DNA of 64,000 nt from Sycobia sp. Sy_11 (lineage: Eukaryota; Arthropoda; Insecta; Hymenoptera; Epichrysomallidae), in contig JACCIC010000137.1 of the NCBI GenBank assembly GCA_018907035.1, forward strand, positions 310,001 to 374,000. Reading direction: 5' to 3'. The notes below the pieces were generated by a model that made no database searches, was not told the DNA's origin, and saw only the letters and a program-made list of their open reading frames with translations. Of the stretch, positions 21,300 to 34,108 are shown piece by piece. The translations under genes were made by a program, and so were the position numbers. The stretch's first letter is position 1. Each line of letters opens with the position of its first letter.

Positions 21300-21957
21300 T
21301 GAAAGTTTTTAATATTTCTTTTCATAAAAATTTTATTATAAATGTACGTAGAACCTAAACTTGCTAGTGAATGTATCTTTTTATAAAATGTTTTATGTCA
21401 TATTTAATTTTAAATAAATGAAATATACAAATTGGTTTTTAAACGCAGTATTTTTATTCTTTATAGTTATTGTATCATTTTCGTGTTGTAATTGAATTTT
21501 GGGTCATTCTTACTGTTACAGGTTGAAATTTTAATTGCAATATTTATTATAAAAACTAAGTAAGAAAAAATGATAATGAAAAATCAACTACGACTCTTAA
21601 AATATTAATACAAAGATCTTATTTAACCTATAATTAAAAAAATAAAAATAATTAAGCATAAATAAATAAAAAAAATGTTAAAAACCTATTTTTAAAAAAA
21701 TGGTTAATAAATTTAATTAAACGGCAAAAAAGAAATAACAGAAAAATTTAACTAAATTTAACACATAAAACTCTGCCCAGAAAATATTAAATATGAAAAA
21801 TATTAAAATATAAAATTTAAACAAATTATGCTCCAATGAGCAAAAACATCCGACTAAGTTTAGGTAATCTACAGGTATCCCCGCTAAAAGGATCGATTCA
21901 ATTTCAGGTAACATTATATCATATTATTTTGCAAAATTCAGAAGGGATTTTATATAA

Positions 21958-21997
<40 letters not shown>

Positions 21998-23340
21998 GAA
22001 CACTGCATCAGACAAATGACACAATCTTTATTCGAATTTGTTTTTTAAATTTTGTAATATAAATCGATAAAAATAATTGAAATTTGTTTTCAAATATTAT
22101 ATAATTTTTATTAATTTATTATTTTCCAAAATACGCTTATTTAGAATAAGTAATTTAAAAATAATTTAATACAATAAACAAAATAATCTGTTTTAGATAA
22201 ATATCAAATAATGATTTAATTATTTTTTTAAATTGCATAATTTTATATTAAGAATAGTCTAAAGTGCCATTATGTTCCGTATAATTAGTATTTTTATATT
22301 CTTTACCCGATAGAATCAAGTACGGTTATGTTCGACACAAATTATAGATTGCCATTCGAATTTTAGATTATAAAAATTTTAGATTATAATTACAGATTTA
22401 TAAAATAAAATTGTAAAAAAAAATAATACAATAAAAATGTAATTGTGAATAAAAAAGTGCACGGCAATCCTGACAAATTCAAATTTATTTAGATACTACG
22501 CAAAACTATCAAAATTTAATATTTTTATTTACTACTTATATTACATATTATAGCATTGGAATAACAAAACTAATATTTTATACATAAAGCCAATAAAATG
22601 AAAATATTGAATTTCTTTATATCTAATAATTATACGTGTAAAGAATGTCAACTTGGTTTTCTATAAAATGATGAAGAAAAATGCCTTAGACTACATTCCT
22701 GGTACTAAAAAATAATTCCCAATTTAAGTGCAGAAAAAAAAGGAGTTATAATGACTAATTTATTGCGCAAGAATAGATTAAAAGTAGAATTTCACAGGAA
22801 TATTGAAAAATTAGAAACAAATCAAAGTAAGACCAACAAAAGCTGAAATAATACTTTCAAAATTTTCAGAACAGAATCGAAAATTAGCGTTATACATCAC
22901 CTCGTAGACATCTAATAATTTTGAATAAAATTAATATTTATAGAATAATAAGTTATTATGTTATTTGTTTAATAAAAAATAATTTAATACAATACATAAA
23001 CTCATAGCTTGAAAGAATTATAAAATAATAAAGTCTATTGTGTATTGGATTTTGTCATCTTAAAAATTAAGTATAATAATAAATTTTACAATTGTTTACC
23101 TTAAACAGACAATATTGTATATTTAAAGTTTCGCAAAAAAAATTAATTTGGAAATATTATTCGCTGTTATCTTTATACTTATTTTAATATTCGTAATTAA
23201 GAGATCCCATTCTATTCATTAATGAAATAATTAATATCATTATTTTTTATCATTTTTTTTGTAACATTCTATAAACCAAAGTTTCGTATAAAATTGTGTA
23301 AATCATTGGTAAACAAGTTTTGATATAAACTCTATATGAA
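21300..23340. other. AT-rich stretch, no gene seen
   Basis: Noncoding by eye, with a (TA)n run at 21960-21994. A patch at 22650-22940 has short lysine- and asparagine-rich frames (for example MTNLLRKNRLKVEFHR) that are too weak to call. Confidence 0.5.
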
Positions 23341-23344
23341 GTTA

Positions 23345-23345
<1 letters not shown>

Positions 23346-23432
<87 letters not shown>

Positions 23433-23634
23433 TCGTTTGCGACCACCACGGCCCTTGACATTTTTGAGTAAATAATTTGGTTAGAAATTAGGAGTATGGA
23501 GATTATATATGTTTGTGTGTTTAGATACGCATGCATATATACGTATTTCAATCAAACGCTGGATGTCAAGCTGATGCTTCTTTATTGCTGCTCGTCTCCT
23601 AGGATCCCGCTCCGCTTTCTTCTATACTTAAATA

Positions 23635-23686
<52 letters not shown>

Positions 23687-23783
23687 ATATATGTATAAAT
23701 TAATAAATATTTCCATCAGTCTTACAGTCCAATATAAATTAAAATTAATACATAATAATATCAATACATATCCATATCTCCCA

Positions 23784-23825
<42 letters not shown>

Positions 23826-23837
23826 GTGCGTGTGTAA

Positions 23838-23867
<30 letters not shown>
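23346..23867. repeat. Cluster of (TA)n and (CT)n microsatellites with a fold-back fragment
   Basis: TA runs at 23350-23429, 23638-23690 and 23840-23867, and a CT run at 23788-23821. At 23697-23731 TTAATAAATATTTCCATCAG and CTTACAGTCC match the outer end of the fold-back family. Confidence 0.85.
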
Positions 23868-23872
<5 letters not shown>

Positions 23873-24124
23873 ACTTCTTGTGACAAATGATCATCTACTT
23901 CGCTACTTATTTCATAAGAATATTATAAAATATAAATTTTGTATAGATCCTTTATAATTTACATATTTAACTTGGTCGACTACGGCCCTGATTAATACTG
24001 GAACAATCGATAAAACAGAACAGGATTTTTTGTACACTTCGAGTTCCGTAAAATTCCGCAGTATATTAAAAATGAGGCGCTTCAATCGATTTTAACTTCC
24101 GTTAGAGGTATGGAGCACTCTTAA
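23866..24124 (+). repeat. Left arm of a 260-bp inverted repeat
   Basis: Begins ATAAACTTCTTGTGACAAAT and ends GGTATGGAGCACTCTTA. Its reverse complement, with scattered differences, lies at 27189-27447. Both outer ends touch (TA)n runs. Includes CGACTACGGCCCTGATTAAT and CACTTCGAGTTCCGTAA. Confidence 0.8.
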
Positions 24125-24125
24125 T

Positions 24126-24290
24126 AAAAAACATAGCCTATGCCCTTCTCCAGATAATATAGAATGTATATGTTAAATTTCAGAACAATCGGTTCAGTAT
24201 TTTTTTCGGTTATCGTGTACAAACAAAAACAGGCTTTGTCATTATAAATTAGTATGACATGATATGATATGATATGATATGATATAATAT
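24126..24290 (+). repeat. RTE-like 3' tail with (ATATG)n end, copy 1
   Basis: Carries AACATAGCCTATGCCCTTCT, CAATCGGTTCAGTA, ACAAACAAAAACAGGC and TATAAATTAGTATGA, then repeated GATAT/ATATG units. This order, ending in a short tandem repeat, is like the 3' UTR of insect RTE-type non-LTR elements. Other copies: 25705-25865, 57740-57960, and on the minus strand about 47655-47775. Confidence 0.5.
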
Positions 24291-25319
24291 ATTTAACTAT
24301 AACAATTTAATCAATATGATTGTAAGAAACTCTACGTTCGGTTTCAAAAATTAACTTCACCTAGATGTACAGTTTGCCGAATCCATAAGATTTGAAAAAT
24401 TTTGAAATTGCAATCTTGAAATCCATTTCTGAATGGTAGAAAAAGTTATTGGAGTCACCAGTTTAATACAATTGAAAACAGCATTTAAAAAAGAAATGTC
24501 ATGTTTTGACACGTAGCACTTTTTTAAAATAAAACTTTCAATTGCATACTGTATTGCCAAATCCAATCGGATAATTTTAAAAACCAAAGAATTAAGTTTG
24601 TTTTAGATTCGAAAAAAAGAACTACAACATTGATCAAACTAATGTAGTAGAAAATTTAATGTATATAAAGAAAAGCATAAATTCATATAGAAGTAGTAAA
24701 ATCGCTGATGGAATTAATGGCCAAAATAAATATATCAATTTTTATAATTATATATTAACATTAAAATTTGAATTTCAAATTTCGAAATTTTGTCATGATT
24801 TAAATAGGTCAAATAAATAATAGTTTTAAGGAGATTGTATTTGTTGACGTATCAAAGAGGGGCCCCAATAGAAATTAACTTCAATTTGTTTGTTTAAATA
24901 ATTAATAATTCACAAATGTATATTAGTAAAAAAACAAAACACAATTTATATTGAAATTTAGATTTTTGGTTATATCAAATGGTATATAGATATATGTTAA
25001 TTTAAATAATTTTAATTATTTTTAAAATTAATTTTTTTAAATAAAAATTGATAAGATCACAACTCTATGTATATACTGAAAATCCCCTTATAATATTAAA
25101 ATAATTTGATTTATGTTTGACAATTCAATAAGCAAGGGAAAAATCTGAAAATTGTAGACTGAAAAGGGTTGAATTCCAAAAATTATTTGGTTATTTTGAT
25201 GCTTTTACTTGAACATTCTGTATAATTCATGTTTCAAAATAATTATACAATTTTCTTCTTGCATAGAAAAAAATAGAATATTCAAAAAAATATCAAATTA
25301 TTCTTATAAATTCTTTTCA

Positions 25320-25371
25320 CAAATTATTTTTAGTATGATTTGGCATACAACAATTTTATAAAAGAAGACAT

Positions 25372-25416
<45 letters not shown>

Positions 25417-25855
25417 AAGCATTTTTCACATGAGAAAATAGATAAAAATCAAAAGATATCCATAAGGTGTGAGTGTAATGTCAGATTAACCTGAAGAACA
25501 AAAAAGGTAATACCAACTAACGTTACACCTTCTTTAGGATACGTATTCCAAAGTTGGATATGAACATTTGTCTGAGCTGGCCTGGTATTAATACTTTAAG
25601 CCGACTACATTGAGTTGATGTTCGTGATTCAAGACGCCACCTTGTGGCCACTGGTGAAACTGACCACTAAAACTGTTAACTTAATTTATTGTTAAAAGTA
25701 AAATGATTTTTAAGAAAAAACAAAGCCTATGTCCTTCCCAAGATAATATAGAATCTACATGTCAAATTTAAGAGCAATCGGTTCAGTAGTTTTTTCAGTT
25801 ATCGCGTACAAACAAAAACACGCTTTGTCTTTATAAATTAGTATGATATGATATG

Positions 25856-25919
<64 letters not shown>

Positions 25920-25920
25920 C
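25320..25920 (+). repeat. Copy of the 60-bp-unit family downstream segment joined to the RTE-like tail
   Basis: AGTATGATTTGGCATACA, a (GA)n run at 25373-25416, CCAAAGTTGGATATGAACAT, TATTAATACTTTAAGC and GACGCCACCTTGTGGCCACT match 14820-15430 and 57360-57690. This runs straight into AAAGCCTATGTCCTTCC and a tail ending in (ATATG)n and (TA)n at 25853-25920. No 60-bp units are attached here. Confidence 0.65.
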
Positions 25921-26211
25921 ATGTAATATTCTATCTATTATATGATATACGGAAACGACCTTTACTCAAAATTTTCCTTCGGAAAATCATATAAAATACA
26001 ATGTATGTTCGGAGGCCTAGATAGAAAAATTTCTGCAATAGCATGCGATCTCTAGCTATACTTGGACGCTACTAATAAAATTATATTTATATTTATATTT
26101 TCTTGTATATATTTATGTAATTATATTTACATATAATTATTATAGATATATATTACATATTTTGTATTATATTATAATTATATATATTATATTTTTAGTA
26201 TTTTATTCAGA

Positions 26212-26315
26212 TTTTTGGAAAGTATATTTAGTTTTTATTTTTAGAATAAATTGTTGTAAAGTATATTTTTGGAAAGTATATTTAGTTTTTATTTTTAGAA
26301 TAAATTGTTGTATGT
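26212..26315. repeat. 54-bp tandem duplication
   Basis: The segment TTTTTGGAAAGTATATTTAG followed by TTTTTATTTTTAGAATAAAT and TGTTGTA occurs twice with a 54-bp period and almost no difference. Confidence 0.85.
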
Positions 26316-26426
26316 GTTTCCTGCTTAGTGAATACGATTAGTTTCGGTCTAGTGTATTAAAAAAGGTAAGATATAATTATTTTATTTAATAAATTTTAAT
26401 TGCTAATTATTAATTGCTTTTAAAAT

Positions 26427-26453
26427 AAAAATCAGTATATACAAATAAGTTAG

Positions 26454-26498
<45 letters not shown>

Positions 26499-26522
26499 TA
26501 TACAATATTATATATATATATA

Positions 26523-26556
<34 letters not shown>

Positions 26557-26919
26557 TCTTTGTATATGTATTTGAGTGTATATACGTTATATTATTAATA
26601 TTATTTTTTAAATATTGATTATTGAATACTTTAATCACGTAAAACTATTGCATGCATAGGTTTCTGAGATATCCTTTATTTAAAAAACTGCTATGAAAAT
26701 TAACGGTTACATAAAGAAACATTTATTCGAATATTTAACAGGATTATTTTATTATTAAAGGTGTCATAAATAAATATTTATATATACGAAAAAAATATAT
26801 GCAAGTAAGTTACGTTAACATAAATATGAACTATTTATACGTGTGTATATGGGCACGTATACACACTCAAGTACACATACACAAAGAGAGAGAGAGAGAG
26901 AGAGATAATATTGCGTACG

Positions 26920-26966
<47 letters not shown>

Positions 26967-26990
26967 CTTATTTGTATATATTGATTTTTA
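26427..26990. repeat. Inner inverted repeat containing mirrored microsatellites
   Basis: Left arm 26427-26588: ATCAGTATATACAAATAAGT, (GT)n, (TA)n, (CT)n, GTATATGTATTTGAGTGTAT. Right arm about 26852-26990 is its inverse: CACTCAAGTACACATACA, (GA)n, (AC)n, ACTTATTTGTATATATTGAT. A direct copy of ATTGATTATTGAATACTTTA occurs at both 26618 and 27101. Confidence 0.7.
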
Positions 26991-27188
26991 TATAAGTATA
27001 AAGTTTTTTAAAACACACTTCAAAATTAAATAGTACTGTTCATTCTTTAAATAATTATATAATTAGCTAACCCATATTGTTAATTATTATTTTTTAAATA
27101 TTGATTATTGAATACTTTAATCACGAATATTACAAAAATATTGTCATAAAATTTTTTATTTCATGGTTATTCCGATTATTTTTTGTTT

Positions 27189-27441
27189 TAAGAGTGCTCC
27201 GTACCTATGACGGAAGTTAAAATCGATTGAAGCGCCCGATTTTTAATATACTGTGGAAGCTTACGGAACTCGAAGTGTACGAAAAATCCTGTCCTGTTTT
27301 ATCGATTGTTCGCGTATTAATCAGGGCCGTAGTAGCCCAATAGTTAAATATGTAAATTAAAAATGATCCATACAAAATTTATATTTTATAATATTCTTAT
27401 GAAATAAGTAGCGGAGTAGCTGATCATGTGTCACAAGAAGT

Positions 27442-27447
<6 letters not shown>
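27189..27447 (-). repeat. Right arm of the 260-bp inverted repeat
   Basis: Reverse complement of 23866-24124: starts AAGAGTGCTCCGTACC and ends AGAAGTTTATAATATA beside a (TA)n run at 27448-27500. The arms lie about 3.1 kb apart. Confidence 0.8.
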
Positions 27448-27503
<56 letters not shown>

Positions 27504-27509
27504 CGCAGC

Positions 27510-29075
27510 AGCTAGCAAGTAGCTCAACGTTTTCAAACCTACGGAAACTTTAAGGAAAATTGGCAAATATCAAAAGCTGTGAAAATCTCTTATAGCAAAG
27601 AGCTACCAAATTTTTATATATACGTTCTTTAGGATTCTGATTATATATATATGGTAGTAAAAATTGGTGATCATTGCAATTTTATAATAAATCACATTAA
27701 AATCCAGTCAAAATATTGTTTTTCTAACTTATCTCGTAAAATACAAAAAATTCCAATAAATGATTTAACTAAAAGTTCAAAATCTTATCAAAATACATAT
27801 ATTTTAATCTATATATTTATTTAAACACTTTTTATTAACAACAACGCACTTTACCGTAATATTCTCATTGACTATTCTATATCCTCCGTTAGTTTGAATA
27901 TATTTTTTTGGGAACTCTTGTTACAGAAAAATGTATAGAATAAGAAATATGTTTTTTTGATGAAATCTATAATTTGTCTTAACAATCCTTTTTGAAACTT
28001 TTCTTATTTTATAAGGTAATGTGAAAAACCAAATTTTTACGGTGTACTTATGGTTTTCACTATAAAAATGAAATTTCCTCAAATTTTCACCATTATATTT
28101 ATCATAAACACTCCAAAAAATATAAACAATATTTCAATATACTAAAGTAAGGCGAGTAATATAATGTGCAGATACAATCTCATTTTTGTTAATTCAAAAA
28201 ATAAGTAAATTTTTCTGTCAGTAATATAATAATGCTCAACACACAAACACTCTGCTAAAGATTCCGTAAAATAAAATTTTTGTAAGAGCCTAAAAATCAA
28301 AACCTTCGAGTAGTAGATAATAGATGGATATTATAAACAAATATGCATATGAAAAACAATTATTAATAAATAATGGAAATTAATTTAAAAAAATACAATA
28401 CACAACTAGTGTTAAAATGAGTCTCATGGACATTATTTTAATATTTTGATTTTGAATGCTATTGAACCCAAAAAGATTTTAGTAGATTCTTTAATATTTA
28501 GTAATTTATTAGGACGTGATGTCATTAAAAAACAAAAATTACTTTTCAAGGACAATTTGTTCAAAATGTATTTTTTTACAGTAATTGTAATTCCAAGAAA
28601 AAATTGTAATTGTAAATTGTAATTTCACATTGTAACTTTGAACAGTAATTTCATTCTCATATAGTTCTAAAGTTTTATCATCTTTATAATACTACCGCAT
28701 AATTAAAGATTATATAACACAACCATGTTAATTAAAACAATAGTTGTCTCACGTAAAACTATATAGAATTGTAGTATTCACAATTCAAATTTTTTGTTAG
28801 TGTAATGGAGTACGAAGTTAAAAATTTGCATAATTAATTTTTTCTAAATATTTAAAAACAAATTTGTATTAATTCGTTCTTATGTGTTACTGTGTTTTAA
28901 TTCATGTAGGTGATAGTCAGTATCTTATAATTTGCTTTATTTTCTCTGATGTACTGTACAATAACACTAGAAGTTCATATAAACATAATCTTGATTATCT
29001 AAGAACATAATTTACGTTGTGCTACACACTGAAAACAAGTCTAAATGCAAAAGAGTAAATTTCAGAAAATATTCT
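27510..29075. other. AT-rich stretch, no gene seen
   Basis: No frame above about 70 codons that is not repeat-derived, and no recognisable repeat apart from low-complexity A/T. Confidence 0.5.
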
Positions 29076-29079
29076 TATT

Positions 29080-29400
29080 TCAAAATTAAAAATCGTACTT
29101 ATGTCGACTGTTCTGAATGAAATTAATAAATATTTTTATCGGTCTTACAGTCTTTATAATATCATATATTAGCTAAAATAATGACAGCCAGACTATCCTT
29201 GTTTATGATCACCCTCGTAGAATCTGAAATAAAACTTATTACTACAACAAATTATATCAGAAAATTAAAAATAAAAATAAAATAAAATTAATAATAAAAT
29301 AAAATTAAAAATAAAAATACAATAATAAATAAAATAAACGAAAAATAATAAAAGAACTTATTCTATGTTATTAAAGGACAATCTGACTGTTTCGAACCGC
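29080..29400. repeat. Fold-back repeat, copy 3 (left arm, loop and part of centre)
   Basis: AAAATCGTACTTATGTCGAC, AATAAATATTTTTATCGGTC, TATTAGCTAAAATAATGACA and TAAAACTTATTACTACAACA match copy 1. An A-rich loop follows, then TATTAAAGGACAATCTGACT and GTTTCGAACCGC. The right arm is missing. Confidence 0.7.
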
Positions 29401-29409
29401 TACAAAGTT

Positions 29410-30373
29410 GTTCAGTTAATATATGTTTTAGTTGCGTAAGCAATTTTTAAAATTAAGATTTTTTGTGCTGAAAAATACACCAACCATGGTTCAGAGTTTA
29501 GAAATTGTTTCCGTTTCGCTCGAAATAGTAAATGTAACTAACTTATTAACCAATTAAACAATCTTTATTATTACAATATTTATTACAATATTTATTAGGA
29601 TTAAGTCCTAATAATAACCCTAATTAACATTCTGATCGGGATGCTTAAACCTTGAACGGCAGATTGTGTGCGCTGAACGTTCACTACCATTGCATATCGT
29701 ACAATACAAATATATTACATATTATATATATAATACAATAAAAATGATGGAAAAATATGTAAATATAGTTAGTATTTATTGCAATATAATATATAGTGTA
29801 CGTATACATCATTGAAGATTACGAAAATGACGGTCTAATAAGTGAAGATACTACAGTTGAATTTAATATTTTGTTTGAATTCTCAGTTCTCATATATCAA
29901 AAAAATATTTACTGTATTTAACTAAACATTCATTATTTTAAATGTATAAATTACTTATTTTGAATAAATGGTTAGTTAATGGTATACGAATCAACCCTTT
30001 ATTTAAATCTATAAAATTTTTTTTTCAGTATAGACATATTTTCATGAGATACGTTTTACTTGGAACTAAAAAAATGTATGTTTGATTTAAATTTATAATG
30101 TTTCTCTATTGAACTAAAATAATTGAGTTGCAACAAAATATATGTACATTTTAAAAAAATTAACTTAACATTGAGACAATATTCATGGCCATTGTCAGCT
30201 ATTGATCTATGTTTATGAAGTCAACAGATCTCGAAAGCTACTAATTATAAACTGTAAACTTTTCCAAAAATTATTTGATTCTCTTTTATATTTTTGGAGT
30301 ATCATATCAGAATCCTATATAATCATATTTGACACATAACTATCTTCTATAGAAAAGACAGAGAAAGAGAGAA

Positions 30374-30421
<48 letters not shown>

Positions 30422-31160
30422 AGAGCTAGAGAGGGAGGGCAGAAAAGAAAAATCCAAGGGGATTAACATGGATTACTCGATGTTGGTGGGTGTTACCATA
30501 TTATGTACCTGTATGTATCCGCGAGTTTCCTCTATACTGTTTCGTTTCTTTCTCTCATCCGGTCTCATTGTTTATTATTTGTCCATTTGCACGCATGTTG
30601 TACGAGGCCTAGCAGGCAGTATACCGATATACATGCAACTAGCTATGTTACTATCAAATAAACACGTATTTCAAGAAATTATTGTTTTAAAGATAGGAAT
30701 CGAATCTTTCATTTTAAATTATATTTCTTGAGTGAAGTATTAAAATTCTTAATCCAAGTATATATTCACTTAATTTTGTTGGCTTGAATCAAATAAATAA
30801 ATTATTTTATTCAAAATCTTCAGTTATTGGTTCAAGAAAATATTTTCCTGAGATAAGAAAATATTTATATAATTTACAATCTCAGCCACCCACATTCTAG
30901 AAAATCTGGACTACAACAAAATCTGGTTATTAAATTTGAATTTATTGGTTTTAGGATATATTTTCTCAAAATAAGAAAATATTCATTTAATTCCCAATAT
31001 TTGTGTTCTGTTGTTGAGAAAATATAAACTTTTTTTTAGTAAATACTTACTTCGTTCAAGTTTATGCGATTACTTGGTTAACGAAAATATTTACTTCGTA
31101 CAGAAATATTGCATAAATTTCTTTTATCAAATAATATTTACTCGTTATTAGAAATTATTT
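29410..31160. other. AT-rich stretch with (GA)n and an imperfect 120-bp direct repeat
   Basis: A (GA)n run spans about 30357-30425. At 30815-30880 and 30935-31000 the texts TTATTGGTTCAAGAAAATAT and TTATTGGTTTTAGGATATAT, each followed by ATAAGAAAATATT, form an imperfect direct repeat. A 104-codon frame at 30417 begins inside the GA run and is not convincing. Confidence 0.5.
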
Positions 31161-31163
31161 TTT

Positions 31164-31168
<5 letters not shown>

Positions 31169-31215
<47 letters not shown>
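31169..31215. repeat. (TA)n microsatellite
   Basis: A pure TA run of more than 40 bp. Confidence 0.95.
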
Positions 31216-31217
<2 letters not shown>

Positions 31218-31441
31218 AGAAGTATACTCAATTTTTTAAAAAAACATTTACTCAAAAGAATGAAATAGTTTTCTCAAAGGGTGGATTAAATTTATTTGAT
31301 TATTCCCTGCCAGTTGTAAAATCTAATAAATATTTATTCGACATTATTAAACGAAGCACAAAGATTTAAATATTAAATGTAATAAATAAACAAAATAGGT
31401 GTATATACATTCGTATTGTCTTAAAAATTTGACAGAGGGTT

Positions 31442-31545
31442 GTAATAAATGGGATTCACTGGTGTCGACGAACGAATTCTTTAAATGCGTATACCTGTCC
31501 GTAGCTTCGATCATCGCCACGCAACGAATTTAAAATTTTACGAAA

Positions 31546-31593
<48 letters not shown>

Positions 31594-31752
31594 CAGCATG
31601 TATAAATTACATAAATATACCTATTACTCTAAAAAAAGAATAACAAATAAATGTTTTTAAACACATATACACGCGCAAACATACTTACACACAGACAAAA
31701 AAATCGATATACATTTCAAGAATTTCGACACCAGTTAATCCCTTTTATTGCA
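31442..31752. mobile_element. Small element with about 40-bp terminal inverted repeats (MITE-like)
   Basis: The left end reads GTAATAAATGGGATTCACTG then GTGTCGA. The right end, reversed, reads GCAATAAAAGGGATTAACTG then GTGTCGA. Homology continues inward to AATTCTTTAAATG and AATTCTTGAAATG. The 310-bp body contains a (TA)n run at 31551-31590 and no gene. Flanking target duplications were not clear. Confidence 0.45.
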
Positions 31753-31954
31753 TCTATTTTTTCAGCGTCCCTCTTGCTGAACGCCGTCGCCCCCTCGATC
31801 GCACGAGCTCGAAAACCAACATCTGGAATATCGCACGAACGGAGTAGCGACGTTCAGTGACGCTGACTGTCAAAATTTTACTGCAATGTTTAAAATAGGA
31901 ATCAGCGATCTCCCCTTATTATATCTGGTGGTACATACATGTGTAGATGTGTGT

Positions 31955-32950
31955 TTGGCGTCACCGATGTGCCAGATCCCTGGTATTTTCGCCTTCGTAA
32001 GAAAGTGGTGAGCGATCCGACCGACCATTCATGGTCCAATAACGTTGTGAAACGTTAAGATTTAGTAGATGAACAAGATCATCGTACCGTTCTTCATGAA
32101 TGTCATGAGGAGCCCACAGCTGGCCATTTCGAACGCCATAAGACGTATCGTCGTATCGCACGATCATACTATTGGCCCTCGTTGCATAAAGATGAGACAC
32201 AATTTGTTCGTGAGTGCATCACGCCCCAACAATGTAAGGTACAGCAGGCTGCACCAGCTGGTTTGATGGGCCATCGAACGGTCACCTGCCCTTGGGCAGT
32301 AGTAGTTGGAGACGTGATGGGTCCATTTCCACTATCTACCCGAGGATACGAGTTCTTGCTCGTCTTCATGAATCTATTCACTCGCTGGGTAGAATGTATC
32401 CCTATCCGAAAGGCGAATGCGTAAACGATTCGCCGCGAGTTGAAAGATCGCATATTTTTACGCTATGGTACGTCGGAAGTGTTCCTGATCAGACAACGGC
32501 ACCGAATTTCGTAATAAGATCATCAAAAAATTCCTTGTGGAGCATGGGGTAGAGCATTCAACGATACCCCCTATCACGCTCAAGCCAATCGCTTTCATTG
32601 AGGAGTCTCATAGCACTTGAGATGCGCATATCGCCGAGCTGATGTTCGCGTACAACATATCCGTACAAGACTTTATTGGCGTATGTCGGGCCTTCCTCAA
32701 CACGGGTCCGCAACCCTTAGCTCCTGGCATGAATCGTGACCAGGAAGAGCAGCGCGCACAGGTTGAGCAAGAAGAGGCTGCTCTACAGCATTGTAAAGAG
32801 CGCATGGAGAAGTTATCTGATGTTCATCTAAATGCAGTAGAAAACTCGCAGAAAGCACAGACAAAGCAAGCTCACTACTATAATGCAAGACGTTCAGATG
32901 TTCATTACGCGATTGGCGATGATGAAGATGATGGCGATTCCGACACGAAA
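31955..32950 (+). pseudogene. Ty3/gypsy integrase fragment (gypsy family 1, copy 1)
   Basis: The plus strand reads HRTVLHECHEEPTAGHFERH and FVRECITPQQCK (the HHCC zinc-binding part of integrase), then AVVVGDVMGPFPLSTRGYEF and LLVFMNLFTRWVECIPIRKA (start of the catalytic core with its first D). After frameshifts come IAELMFAYNISVQDF and AHYYNARRSDVHYAIGD at the C-terminal side. RT, RNase H and gag are absent. Frameshifts near 32420 and 32600 break it. An LTR-like segment follows at 33633. Confidence 0.75.
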
Positions 32951-33632
32951 GAGCCTTCAGGCGAAGAGCGTAACTGCGATGCGTCTGATTGTAATGTCGA
33001 GGCGAGCGAGTGTCATCGCATTGTAACACCAATGACGTACGGTGCTCCAATGACGCGCCTCATTGTAATTCCGATACGAACGTGCGAAGCGACACTCCCA
33101 TGGGTGAAGCCATGCAATCTAACGTCGATGTCACGTCGCGTAAATTAGGGAGACCGCGTAAGATGCGAATCATGACCCGTCGAAGGACTGAAGCGCGAGC
33201 TCCAGTGAAGCCCCATAACAGCGAAGCCGCCTGCCATAGTGGCATACACCTGGTATAGCGAAAAGTGGGTCGCCCCAGGAAAAGCCAGTGATAATCACTA
33301 CTGCGAGACCAATCCCCCCGTCGTACTCGAGCCCAGACTCGAGCCCGCCGGCAGGCCACCTACGTACCGAACCTTTTCACACTTCGACGCACTGACGGAA
33401 CTCTTCTTACTCTATCAAACCATCTAGACGCTTCTAATATTCTATAGAGTCCACCTCGTCGAGGGGCCTCCCTTGCATGGGAATAAAATGGATCTCCCGG
33501 TCCATCAATAGCCCGCAGCGCCCGTGGGTACCGACGACTCCGCATCGGAGAGGAGCCAGCTGCCGACGACCGAGGAGTCAGAATCGGCCCCACTTCGGCC
33601 AAGGGCTGTATATTGTGGTTTAGAAATTGTCG

Positions 33633-34108
33633 TATCCTGACACAATGGTCAAAATGAGGGAGAGATGTGGGGTCGAGATGCCACGTTTCGGCTACCAGTG
33701 TCTGGAGGGGGAGCGTGTGACGGGGATCGCAAGCGCTGCTTACGCTTGCTATCCCACGTTCCTATGCTCTCTATTCCGTCGTAGCCTGTGTAAATATGTG
33801 TATATATTATTTGTTATCCACATGTAAATATTTAGCATGTAGTTTATTACAGGCCGAAGCACCGCCACACTGGCGAGGAGGTAATGAGAGAGACCGAGAG
33901 CGTGGGGAGAGGGGAGAGATCATCGCACGCGAAGCTTTCAGTAGAGTCAGCACTGCCGTGTTACGCACGAGTGAATCTTTTTGAACGGAAAAATAATGTT
34001 CTTCGAATACTGTTGCCGCCTCGCCTTGTGAGGTTCTTCTGCGGGCCTCTCGGTGCTCTTCGCGTCGCCCTCCGGACGATATTCGCGAAGTTCGCCCAGC
34101 GAACGTAA
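33633..34108 (+). repeat. LTR-like segment of gypsy family 1, plus orientation
   Basis: Begins TATCCTGACACAATGGTCAA. It matches, as reverse complement, 34932-35397, with shared text such as CTACCAG.GTCTGGAGGGGG and TGCCGCCTCG near the far end. A following region to about 34565 (with a short CT run at 34322-34345) may be the rest of the LTR; its outer border was not fixed. Confidence 0.55.

Noticed and set aside
30417..30731. 104-codon frame starting MRELEREGRKEK
   Set aside because: It starts inside a (GA)n run and continues with hydrophobic AT-driven text; no family recognised and no splice or promoter support.
32697..33602. Minus-strand frames near the gypsy fragment
   Set aside because: Antisense shadows of the degraded integrase and LTR region.
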